From NCBI GenBank assembly GCA_030706265.1, contig JAUZOX010000010.1, forward strand, positions 1-20,553: DNA of 20,553 nt, read 5' to 3'. Below are positions 1 through 7,652 of this stretch, in pieces. The DNA comes from Bacteroidota bacterium. GTDB lineage: Bacteria; Bacteroidota; Bacteroidia; Bacteroidales; Cfx3-03. Position 1 is the first letter of the stretch. Each line of letters begins with the position of its first letter. The translations under genes and the position numbers were made by a program. The notes below the pieces were generated by a model. The model was given only the letters and a program-made list of their open reading frames with translations, searched no databases and was not told the DNA's origin.

Positions 1-136
1 CAGATGAGCCAGAATGACCCATCGGTTATCTTTAGATAGCTGTTGTTCGAACGGGGTCTGAAATCCTTCGAGCGAAAGTTGGTTTGGACTGATATAAACA
101 GGTGCAGATGCACGCTTTTTTTTTGGTAATTCCCAT
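1..136 (-). pseudogene. IS5/IS1182-like transposase, N-terminal part, frame broken at a poly-A run
   Basis: Minus-strand translation gives KKKRASAPVYISPNQLSLEG followed by FQTPFEQQLSKDNRWVILAH, running off the window edge. This matches the N-terminus common in Bacteroidetes DDE transposases with a DUF772-type domain (Ser-Pro-x-Gln-Leu, then Gly-Phe-x-Thr-Pro-Phe, then Asn-Arg-Trp-Val). The only good start is the ATG at 136 (Met-Gly-Ile-Thr). That frame enters a run of nine A and leaves it in the wrong frame. Eight A would join the ATG to the conserved reading frame. In the conserved frame itself a TAA lies just upstream, with no start between. The gene is therefore either frameshifted, expressed by slippage on the A run, or affected by a homopolymer sequencing error. 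About 45 residues are visible of a protein that is usually several hundred long. Confidence 0.55.
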
Positions 137-213
137 TATTCCTTGCACTTTATTGTTCAAAAATAGGCATAAATAGCTAAATACCAATACTAAAATAGTT
201 TTTCAGCAGACCC
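1..213 (-). mobile_element. Right-hand end of an IS5/IS1182-like insertion sequence (partial)
   Basis: This stretch holds the 5' end of a transposase reading leftward out of the window, plus its leader. The leader ends at a motif reading GGGTCTGCTGAAAAA on the minus strand (213 to 199), which looks like an IS terminal repeat. The other end lies outside the window, so neither the inverted repeat nor a target duplication can be checked. The motif lies six bases from the GH92 stop codon, so the element probably inserted right at the end of the PUL. The family is inferred from the transposase N-terminus only. Confidence 0.5.
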
Positions 214-219
214 TAAATA

Positions 220-2487
220 CTAATGCCAATTATAATTAGGCTTTGCGCCCATTACAAACACTAAAGTTTTATGTTTTATAATCTGATCATGACTAATAAA
301 ATGGCTTTCAAGGGTTTTCCCATCTAACAGTACTTTTTGTACGTACATATTTTCTTCAGATAGGTTTTTAGCCAGAATGGATAAACTTGTAGTCTTTCCT
401 TTCACAGTGTATTTCATTGTTATCAAGGGAAGTTGTGGCGCCCCTATTGCATATAAGCCCGAACCAGGTGTAACAGGATAAAAGCCCATCACACTGAATA
501 AATACCATGCACTCATTTGTCCGCAATCATCATTCCCATTAATTCCATTTGGAAGGTTTTGGTAATTTAATCTTGTATGTTTACGAATCAACTCCTGGGT
601 TTTCCATGGCTGTCCACAATAATCATACAGATAAATGTAATGATGGCCTGGTTCGTTTTCGTGCACATAATGATTACCTATAAAATTAGAATCTAACTTT
701 GCAGCAAAATGCTCTCTTCCTCCCATTAAAGAAATTAATCCAGAAATATCCTGAGTTGAACCAAAAAGGTAAGTCCAGGGGCTTCCTTCTGTAAATCCTC
801 CTTTAGTGTTTTTATCCCATGTTCCGTTCGTTAACCTGGGGGCCATAAAACCTGATTCTAAATTATACAGATTCTTATAATTTTTTGACCATTTTATTAA
901 ACTATCATAATCAGCCATTTTATATAAACTTTTTGCCAGCTGCGCAGTACAATAATCATCAATACCATATTCTATGGTACGTGATACAGATTCTCTTTTC
1001 TTATCACTGGGAACATACCCAATTGAATGGTAATAATTTAGTCCTGCACGTCCTTCAAAACAAATCCAATCCGGTCTATTGTTTTTTTCAACTACCGTCA
1101 AATCACAGGGAGTGGGTACAAAGGCATTTTTATACATCGCCTGATAAGCTGTATTAACATCAAAGCCACGAAATCCCTTTACATACGCATCGGCAATTAC
1201 TGCATCAGCATGAGTACTAATCATAACATTTGTTTCTGCTGGATTTGGCCACATGGGTAACCAGCCACTTTCCTTATACATATTCAGCATAGAGGTGATC
1301 ATATCATTCACCCTTTGGGGCTGTGCAAATATCAAAAAAGGATGTAATGCCCTATAAGTATCCCACAAAGAATAATCATTGTAAGATACCCCTTTATGTA
1401 TCTTATCATCACCAGCACTATAATATTTTCCATACTCGGAAAACTCTCTTGGATACATACAACTATGGTAGATTGCAGTATAAAAAATAGACTTTTGTTC
1501 ATCAGTGGCGCCAGGAATTTTAAATTTCACTAAAGATTGCTGCCAGGAAGATTTAGTTTGAATTACAACCTTATTAAAATCCCATGCCGGAATTTCCCGT
1601 TTCAGATTTTCTCTAGCTTGATCAAGACTGATAAATGAAGTAGCAATTTTGACTTTTATCTGTTTGCCGGATTTTGTGGCAAAATTGACAAATGCACCTA
1701 ATCTTTTATTCCCTTTTAATGATGCTATTGATTTGTAAACATTATCATTATTCCATGTTCCATAGGATTTGATAGGCTTATCAAACTGAATTATAAAATA
1801 TCCATTAAAATTGGGTAGTTTTTGTTCAACCGAATAGTTTACCCTGTCAGGATTATAACCGGTTATCTCATTATGTTTTATATCTATATTAATATAAGCA
1901 GTAATAGAGTCAATCCTTTGTTTATAAGAATTAAGGCGGCTTTCCCATTCGTTTTTCGGTTCTTTAATATTTAACGCTTGTATGATAATGCGTGCTTCTT
2001 TAACTGATGGAAAAGTTAATCGGAATATTCCACATCTGCTAGAAGATGTCATTTCGACTTTGATGATGTTATTTTCCTTCGTTTTAAGATTTACAGTATA
2101 ATAATAGGGACTCACCTTTTCTTCACCATGGCTAAAATTTAATTGTCGATCGTTAGGAAGAGTTTTCAACTCCCCTATCTGCGGCATTAAAGAAACGTAA
2201 CCATAATCGCCCATCCATAACGTTGGCTGATGGGTGGCTATAAAGCCCATTATTTGTTTATCTTCGTAATAATAAGGCATCCGGTCGATGGCATTTTCCC
2301 CCGTTTGTGCACAAAAATTAGTCATGGCAAACGGGGGCCCCACTGCAGGTAGTAATCCCCCCTCTTTATTCCGAGCACTTCCGATATAGGAATTCACATA
2401 ATCCACTTCGGCTTTTTGAGCAAATAAATTCAAAGGCAATAAAAGCAAAAAAGCAAAGAGAAAAAATAACTGCTGTATAACTTTCAT
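220..2487 (-). CDS. GH92 family alpha-mannosidase
   Basis: This is a predicted exo-acting, calcium-dependent, inverting alpha-mannosidase of 755 residues, the usual family length. A signal peptide covers about residues 1-24 (hydrophobic stretch ending LFAQ), so it acts in the periplasm or at the cell surface. An N-terminal beta-sandwich (about 25-300) precedes the (alpha/alpha)6 catalytic domain. Family motifs are SLWDTYRALHP (373-383), GGFTEGSPWTY (563-573, Glu567 the probable general acid), HENEPGHH (609-616) and GNDDCGQMSAW (651-661, the acidic pair of the base/metal region). The protein ends soon after the typical C-terminal FVMG-x-x-PNxNW, so it looks complete. The start at 2487 gives a clean signal peptide. 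It lies 73 bp downstream of the sulfatase stop, so the two are probably cotranscribed. Linkage specificity (1,2, 1,3 or 1,6) is not settled by sequence. The His-Glu pair before NEP may favour alpha-1,2, but that is a tentative recollection from characterised enzymes. Confidence 0.93.
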   Translation of the reverse strand: MKVIQQLFFLFAFLLLLPLNLFAQKAEVDYVNSYIGSARNKEGGLLPAVGPPFAMTNFCAQTGENAIDRMPYYYEDKQIMGFIATHQPTLWMGDYGYVSLMPQIGELKTLPNDRQLNFSHGEEKVSPYYYTVNLKTKENNIIKVEMTSSSRCGIFRLTFPSVKEARIIIQALNIKEPKNEWESRLNSYKQRIDSITAYINIDIKHNEITGYNPDRVNYSVEQKLPNFNGYFIIQFDKPIKSYGTWNNDNVYKSIASLKGNKRLGAFVNFATKSGKQIKVKIATSFISLDQARENLKREIPAWDFNKVVIQTKSSWQQSLVKFKIPGATDEQKSIFYTAIYHSCMYPREFSEYGKYYSAGDDKIHKGVSYNDYSLWDTYRALHPFLIFAQPQRVNDMITSMLNMYKESGWLPMWPNPAETNVMISTHADAVIADAYVKGFRGFDVNTAYQAMYKNAFVPTPCDLTVVEKNNRPDWICFEGRAGLNYYHSIGYVPSDKKRESVSRTIEYGIDDYCTAQLAKSLYKMADYDSLIKWSKNYKNLYNLESGFMAPRLTNGTWDKNTKGGFTEGSPWTYLFGSTQDISGLISLMGGREHFAAKLDSNFIGNHYVHENEPGHHYIYLYDYCGQPWKTQELIRKHTRLNYQNLPNGINGNDDCGQMSAWYLFSVMGFYPVTPGSGLYAIGAPQLPLITMKYTVKGKTTSLSILAKNLSEENMYVQKVLLDGKTLESHFISHDQIIKHKTLVFVMGAKPNYNWH

Positions 2488-2516
2488 ATTTCAAACGATT
2501 ACACAAATAATTTCAC

Positions 2517-2546
2517 CTTAAATATATTTGGAACTTAAATATATTT
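2517..2546. repeat. Tandem AT-rich 13-bp direct repeat in the sulfatase-GH92 gap
   Basis: The 13-mer CTTAAATATATTT occurs at 2517-2529 and again at 2534-2546, a 17-bp period. Each copy contains the perfect palindrome AAATATATTT. The pair lies 30-59 bases upstream of the GH92 start and just after the sulfatase stop. It could be an operator or an AT-rich promoter element, or simply low-complexity sequence. No function is established. Confidence 0.4.
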
Positions 2547-2560
2547 CAAAATCAACCTCC

Positions 2561-4666
2561 TTATTTATCGTGGTATAAAATATCTGCAGAGATATCTGTT
2601 TTTGCGATTGAGGGTCCCTCCCATTGCAATTTCAGCAAAGCAGTTTTCAATCTTTCGGGATTTGAATAATAGATACGGAAAGGATGAAGTCCAGCCTTTA
2701 ATTTAATTTTACCCGCTTTTTCAGTTCCAACCTCATAGTTGTAATCAGCATCGATGATAGCTGCTTCGTGAATACGCATAAAAGCTTTTGTACCTGATGT
2801 CATATAAAAGGTATAGCTACCATCGACAGGCACTTTTATATAACCTTCAAAAGCATAAACATCTCCTTTATTTTTATTTGACTTATCGATAACAGGGAGG
2901 TTTGTTACACCAACAACAATAGGACTTAAGCTTCTAACTTCGGGTAGCCAGGGGAAATGGCCTTTAAAAGCCTTCCAAACGATACCCTTAACCACTTTGT
3001 TGTTGGTTACAGCAGGAACCAAGGCATCGTCGAATGTGCGAGGCGCTTCATTATCGGGGCGACGAACCTGCAATACTTTGTCTTTCATTTGTTGCTGCAG
3101 CGCCGAAAAAATGACATCACCAGCAAGGTTCTTTACCTCTTTTGGATCTGAAGCTACATCATATATTTCAAAATTATCTTCGGCCGATTTAACGTTGTAA
3201 CGCACGCCTACTTTATCGCCAAAACGAACCATTTGCATTTGATTACGACGGCGCAAGCGATGTGAGGGATCAAAGTCTTTATAATTCGGGGTTACTCCTT
3301 CTTGATAATATTCTACATAAACCGAACTGTTTCTTTGTTCTCCTTTACCGGTTAGCGATGGTAACAGAGAAACACCATCGGTACGTGCAGGGGCAGCAAA
3401 ACCGGCCACTTCAGCAAAGGTTGGCAACCAGTCGTACGATATACTGGGTGATGTAACGATCAAGTTAGCCGGAATGTGATGAGGCCATAAAGCGATAGTA
3501 GGTACTCTTAGTCCACCCTCCCAACAATCCCGTTTAATACCGTCGAACGGACCAAAGCTGTTAAAGAAATCAGGATTATTGGGAACATAGTTTTTAGGAA
3601 GATACGATTCGTTAGATGGTCCATTGTCAGAGGTAAAGATGATCAGCGTATTCGAATCTATTTTTAGATCTTTAAACAATTGAATCAGGTCGCCTACCTC
3701 GCTATCAATGCGACGGACAATAGTTGCTTGTCGTTTATAGGTATCGGGCCAGGCCACTTCGGGGGTAGCAGGATTATTATCGTCATCCCAAGTAGCATTT
3801 GCATAGTCGGGGTGAACCCACGAATCGATTGTACCCGATGCGGTATTAATCATATGTCCAGGTGTTCCCAACCACTGCACCCCCCCTTTTAACCCTCCCC
3901 CTTCCGGATAGGCTTGTGTAGGTAATTCCAATACAGCATGTGGGGTATCATAAGCCAAATACATAAAGAAGGGTTTTTTCGCATCTTTTCCCTTTTCATA
4001 ATCTTCAATCCATTTTTTTGCAACAGCCGTCCATAGGTCCCCGGTATAGCATTTATCAAGGTCCTTACTCACTTCCTTACGGTTTTCCCAAACCTGCTTA
4101 GCTCCATCATATAAGCCTTCTTTCGGATAGTGTTCATGCCCATCCCCATGACGCATATACCCATAATAATAATCGAACCCACGATTTAACGGATGTGCAG
4201 GCCAGTTGGTATCTTTACCTAACCCCTGCAATCCCCATTTGCCAATAGCGGCGGTAGTATAACCCGCTTTTTGTAATACATTACCAATTGTATAATTGTC
4301 TTCCAACGCCTTATCGAATTGATTATCCCGCACGTTGGCATGTCCCTGACTTACACCCAACAGTATAGAAGCGCGAGAGGGGGCGCTTACCGGAGCAGCA
4401 CAGTAATGTTGTGACATTATGGCTCCCTTGGTAGCCATTCTATCCAAATTAGGTGTAAAGATAAAAGGCTCATTTCTATTGTTTGCTTTTTCTCGTTGTT
4501 TCTGAAAAAATACTCCAAGATCTCCGTAGCCAAGATCATCGGTAAGGATAAAGATAATATTGGGTTGCTTCGTTTTGAGTTGTTCTTTGGCATTCTGACA
4601 AACAGCCTTTGGAGCACAAAAAATACTGGCTGTCAAGGCCATGTATGCAAGTCGATGATGGTTCAT
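2561..4666 (-). CDS. S1-family sulfatase (Ser-type formylglycine) with C-terminal PA14-like domain
   Basis: This is a predicted sulfate ester hydrolase of 701 residues with an N-terminal signal sequence (about 1-24), acting in the periplasm or at the surface. Metal ligands appear as ILTDDLGYGD (Asp43-Asp44) and TSDNG (Asp347-Asn348). The nucleophile motif is V-S-A-P-S-R (93-98), with Ser94 where most family members have Cys. It would therefore be matured by an anaerobic radical-SAM sulfatase-maturating enzyme, which is not in this window. Other active-site segments are GKWG (142-145), TPH (241-243) and EGGLRVP (383-389). After the sulfatase fold (to about 545), residues about 560-701 look like a PA14 domain (YAFEGYIKVPVDGSYTF, 604-620, and LKLQWEGP, 678-685), probably carbohydrate-binding. 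GC is higher than in GH92 (45% against 33% in one 60-base line counted from each). The substrate class is unknown. With GH92 downstream, a sulfated mannoside or decorated glycan is inferred. Confidence 0.92.
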   Translation of the reverse strand: MNHHRLAYMALTASIFCAPKAVCQNAKEQLKTKQPNIIFILTDDLGYGDLGVFFQKQREKANNRNEPFIFTPNLDRMATKGAIMSQHYCAAPVSAPSRASILLGVSQGHANVRDNQFDKALEDNYTIGNVLQKAGYTTAAIGKWGLQGLGKDTNWPAHPLNRGFDYYYGYMRHGDGHEHYPKEGLYDGAKQVWENRKEVSKDLDKCYTGDLWTAVAKKWIEDYEKGKDAKKPFFMYLAYDTPHAVLELPTQAYPEGGGLKGGVQWLGTPGHMINTASGTIDSWVHPDYANATWDDDNNPATPEVAWPDTYKRQATIVRRIDSEVGDLIQLFKDLKIDSNTLIIFTSDNGPSNESYLPKNYVPNNPDFFNSFGPFDGIKRDCWEGGLRVPTIALWPHHIPANLIVTSPSISYDWLPTFAEVAGFAAPARTDGVSLLPSLTGKGEQRNSSVYVEYYQEGVTPNYKDFDPSHRLRRRNQMQMVRFGDKVGVRYNVKSAEDNFEIYDVASDPKEVKNLAGDVIFSALQQQMKDKVLQVRRPDNEAPRTFDDALVPAVTNNKVVKGIVWKAFKGHFPWLPEVRSLSPIVVGVTNLPVIDKSNKNKGDVYAFEGYIKVPVDGSYTFYMTSGTKAFMRIHEAAIIDADYNYEVGTEKAGKIKLKAGLHPFRIYYSNPERLKTALLKLQWEGPSIAKTDISADILYHDK

Positions 4667-4833
4667 GATGTATTTAATTATGGATTATATGCTTACTGTT
4701 TAATTTTTTACTGGATTGTAAAATAAAAAGAACCGAATGATTAGTTTTGGGAGAAACCTAAAGCCTTTTTATTATTTGACTATCCGTTAGATTACTCTTT
4801 TTCATTGCCGAATAAAAAATAAATATGAACCAT

Positions 4834-4850
4834 CCTTTGTGCATTTAGGA
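4834..4850 (+). repeat. Left terminal inverted repeat of the IS982-like element
   Basis: The 17-mer CCTTTGTGCATTTAGGA matches the reverse complement of 5760-5776 (CCGTTGTGTATTTAGGA) with two mismatches. It overlaps the transposase stop codon at 4845-4847, as is common in compact insertion sequences. Confidence 0.7.
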
Positions 4851-5696
4851 TAAATATAATTTTAAATTGTTCAAGGGTCTGAAAAAGACAAACTTGTTTA
4901 AGAACTGGATCATCGTCATTGCGGTAATCTTTGAAAGGATACGCGGTTTGAAACCTTTAAAGGTTTTGTCATAATTTCTACGAATCAGAAATTGATTCCA
5001 TAACTGGGAAAACAGCGGTTCAATCCTTTTTCTTGCTTTTTTAAAGATGCGGGGCTGCACTTTAAAAGACTTTTGATTAGCCCGTTTAGGTGTTTCAAGT
5101 TGAATATCTGCCGATAAATTGCCTTTATCTCCAATAATCACGCAATCTGATAATTGCATTTGAATATCTTTCATGAAATGGATGTCGTGAACCGAAGCAG
5201 GCGTAATATTGATGCTTTGAAAAATTCCATTTACCGAACATATTCCATGAAGCTTATAACCGAAATAGTATAAACTTTGAGAAGCACAATAACCCTTGTC
5301 AAAAAATGAAAATTCATCTTCTTTACAGATTGTACTCCGGGATACCTTGGTATTTTTACATATTTCCAAGGGCATGGAGTCAACCACAAAGTAATCTTCA
5401 AATTCGTTGATGGCTCCTGAAAGCTTACGTCGAACCTGCTCCAGTAAACCAAAGAGTAATCTTTTCCTGCAGTTGTAAACACTTCGCTCGATGAGTCCTT
5501 CCAGGTAAGTGCCTTTAATTAACATAAATAGTTGACATTCTGTATATATGTTCATGTATTCTGCCGTTAGATTCACGGAAAAGACCTCCAGGTTGCTCAA
5601 TTTGGGCTTTCGAATTTGATTAAATATTTCAGTATTTATCTTAAGATCTTAAAGATTCTTTAAAATAGTTTCGCGGCTTTGAATAAAGTTGTTCAT
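4845..5696 (-). pseudogene. IS982-family transposase interrupted by an in-frame stop codon
   Basis: Reading from the ATG at 5696 gives MNNFIQSRETILKNL, then TAA (5651-5649). The same frame continues with DLKINTEIFNQIRKPKLSNL and the rest of a typical IS982 transposase, 283 codons in all. Only a single nonsense codon separates this from a full-length gene. The DDE catalytic residues are present: Asp in VVDSMPLEICK, Asp in IIGDKGN, and Glu in KRIEPLFSQLW (106, 190 and 226 counted from the ATG). Other family marks are FGYKLHGI and TPASVHD. An uninterrupted piece of 251 codons could start at a TTG at 5600, but it would lack the first 32 residues. I infer a recently inactivated copy that might still be mobilised by an intact relative elsewhere. 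Confidence 0.8.
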
Positions 5697-5759
5697 GTAT
5701 CTAATTAACTGATATCTAATTTTTTATACAATTTTTCATAATTACATGAACAACTTTTT

Positions 5760-5776
5760 TCCTAAATACACAACGG
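5760..5776 (-). repeat. Right terminal inverted repeat of the IS982-like element
   Basis: Read on the minus strand this is CCGTTGTGTATTTAGGA, matching 15 of 17 positions of the left repeat. It lies 64 bases upstream of the transposase ATG, the expected place for the promoter-side end. Confidence 0.7.
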
Positions 5777-5926
5777 GTTAATAAATTGACATACTATATA
5801 TGTTTCTTCTTCAAACTGCTGTAATTCAAGTTTCCATTTCTTCTTTTATTATAAAAAATGGGTTATACTCTTCTCTCTTCTGGGGCGTAGCTAGAACAGT
5901 GACTTTTTCTTTCGATTTATTTAAAA

Positions 5927-5958
5927 AGAGGCTGTCACAGCAAGCTGAAACAGCCTCT
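5927..5958 (-). terminator. Intrinsic terminator after SusD-B
   Basis: The arms AGAGGCTGT (5927-5935) and ACAGCCTCT (5950-5958) pair perfectly over 9 bp. An inner CAG/CTG pairs after a 2-base bulge on each side, and the loop is 4 bases. On the minus transcript the stem is followed by a U-rich run (TTTTTAAAT). It begins 11 bases after the SusD-B stop and so marks the end of the susCD operon. The sulfatase and GH92 would then need their own promoter or read-through. Confidence 0.88.
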
Positions 5959-5969
5959 CTTTAAAATAA

Positions 5970-7646
5970 TTATTGCCATCCAGGGGTTTGTCCTAATTTC
6001 GGATTAGCTTGCAATTCTTTTAACTGAACAGGATATAAATTCATTTTATCGTTAAAAATATGTTGCTCTATAACATAAGGAGTGTAGGTTGTTGTAGTTC
6101 CATTTTGTGTAACCTGCATACCCATTAAAGGTGAATTAAATTGGGTTGATCCAATTTTCCATCTGCGTACATCCCAGTAACGGTGTCCTTCAAATGAAAG
6201 TTCAACACGACGTTCATTACGGATACGATCACGCATTTGTGATTGCGTTAATCCGACAGGCAAAGTAGGCATGGCTACACTGGTTCTTTGGCGAATCTTG
6301 TTAACTGCAGCATAGACATCTGTGCCTGGTGTACTTTGAGTTTCATTCAAAGCCTCGGCATAAATCAAAAGCATTTCAGCCAAACGAAAGAAAATGGCAT
6401 TGTGTTGCCCGGTTTGTCCGGTTTGCAAGTTTAAAGTTGGCAACAATAACTTTTTAAGATAATAACCTGTAAGGCTACCCCCATTAGCATCAGGACCATC
6501 AACGCCACCGGTATAGGTTTGGATAGTTCGTCCATTAAAAGTTGCACCATTATAAAGGACCGCTTCAGCTAAGCGTGGATCTCTGTTTGTATATGGCTTT
6601 GTTGGATCATAAACACCTGTTTTCATTTCAAAGGCATCAACAAAATTTTGGGATGGACAAATTCCATTTCCGGTAACACCACTAAAACCAACAGGATAAT
6701 TTTGTGTTTCCATGCTATTAGAATTACCAAAAACCCGGGCCCATATTATTTCGGTACTTGCATAGGTATTTCCGGAAAAATTTGCTGAATACTGTGCTGT
6801 GAGTGTAAAAGGAGCGGTTCCGTCAAAAAATGGTTTAGCTGCATTCGCCGCCGCAGTCCATTTAGTAAGGTCGTTTGTGGGATTAAACAAGGGACTGGCA
6901 GCATATAATAAAGCTCTGGCTTTTAAAGCCTGAGCGGCCCATTTTGTTGCATGACCATACTGGGTATTTGTACTTCCATTTAATCCGGCATAAGTAGAAG
7001 GTAAGGCATTAAATGCCGCATCACAATCAGTCGTGACGCGATTAATAACGTCATCAAAAGAATTTCGAGGGAGTGCAATTGTATCGTTCAGTGAAAGTGT
7101 TTTTAAAATTATAGGTACCCCTCCGTAACGTTTTGCTAATTCGAAATAAAAAAAAGCTCTTAGAAAGGTTACCTCGCCAATCATACGCGGTTTAATTACA
7201 GATACCTTTTCTGAATTGAAAATTATATCAGCTCCATGATCGGTTTCCGGTAGCTGATGAATTTTTTCAAGAAAATTATTGCATTTTCGGATCGCTTTAT
7301 AATAACTCGTAAAAACATCATCAGGATTATAAAATGGGGTTAAAGATCCTCCGGCTAATCTTGCAGCACCATTTGAAGAAACGCCAAATCGTGCATCGTC
7401 AGTAGCACATTCATATAAAGTACCTGAAACGGGTGATAAATTATTTGGTAAACTTCCGTAGATATCATTTACATATTGGGAAGAGTAGGAAATATTAGTA
7501 AATACATCACTCTCCTGAATTTCGACAATAGGCCTATCCAGTAATTCTTTTGAACAAGAGCTTGTAAGAAATGTAAATAATATAGGTATTATAAATACTT
7601 GAATTAATATTATTTTATTTTTCATTTTAAATCGTGTTATATTCAT
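5970..7646 (-). CDS. SusD/RagB-family glycan-binding lipoprotein (SusD-B)
   Basis: This is a surface-exposed lipoprotein that forms the lid of a SusC transporter and captures the glycan. The N-terminus has a hydrophobic stretch and a lipobox LTSSC with the acylated Cys at residue 31, or 24 if translation starts at the second Met. The second start (MKNKIILIQ, at 7625) gives a more usual signal peptide. The SusD-like N-terminal TPR-rich region covers about 32-230 (FLRAFFYFELAKRYGGVPII is typical). The RagB/SusD C-terminal domain covers about 330-558, with RLAEMLLIYAEALNE and ERRVELSFEGHRYWDVRRWK. The C-terminal LGQTPGWQ is the family ending. The first ATG is only six bases after the SusC-B stop, which indicates translational coupling. 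It is the last gene of the operon, directly followed by the terminator. The ligand cannot be predicted. Confidence 0.93.
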   Translation of the reverse strand: MNITRFKMKNKIILIQVFIIPILFTFLTSSCSKELLDRPIVEIQESDVFTNISYSSQYVNDIYGSLPNNLSPVSGTLYECATDDARFGVSSNGAARLAGGSLTPFYNPDDVFTSYYKAIRKCNNFLEKIHQLPETDHGADIIFNSEKVSVIKPRMIGEVTFLRAFFYFELAKRYGGVPIILKTLSLNDTIALPRNSFDDVINRVTTDCDAAFNALPSTYAGLNGSTNTQYGHATKWAAQALKARALLYAASPLFNPTNDLTKWTAAANAAKPFFDGTAPFTLTAQYSANFSGNTYASTEIIWARVFGNSNSMETQNYPVGFSGVTGNGICPSQNFVDAFEMKTGVYDPTKPYTNRDPRLAEAVLYNGATFNGRTIQTYTGGVDGPDANGGSLTGYYLKKLLLPTLNLQTGQTGQHNAIFFRLAEMLLIYAEALNETQSTPGTDVYAAVNKIRQRTSVAMPTLPVGLTQSQMRDRIRNERRVELSFEGHRYWDVRRWKIGSTQFNSPLMGMQVTQNGTTTTYTPYVIEQHIFNDKMNLYPVQLKELQANPKLGQTPGWQ

Positions 7647-7652
7647 TAATAA

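Larger units (their letters stand above)
4834..5776 (-). mobile_element. IS982-family insertion sequence, about 0.94 kb
   Basis: The element is bounded by imperfect inverted repeats and carries one transposase gene with a premature stop. The length fits the IS982 family (about 1 kb). It sits between the SusD-B terminator and the sulfatase gene, separating the transport operon from the enzyme genes. No convincing target-site duplication was found, so the outer ends may be off by a few bases. Confidence 0.75.

Noticed and set aside
885..1157. Plus-strand open frame of 90 codons
   Set aside because: It lies wholly inside the GH92 gene on the opposite strand, has no family features, and is a shadow of the real gene.
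4819..5786. ATAAAT on both sides of the IS982 element as a target-site duplication
   Set aside because: The two copies lie at unequal distances from the terminal repeats (nine and four bases) in AT-rich sequence, so chance is likely.
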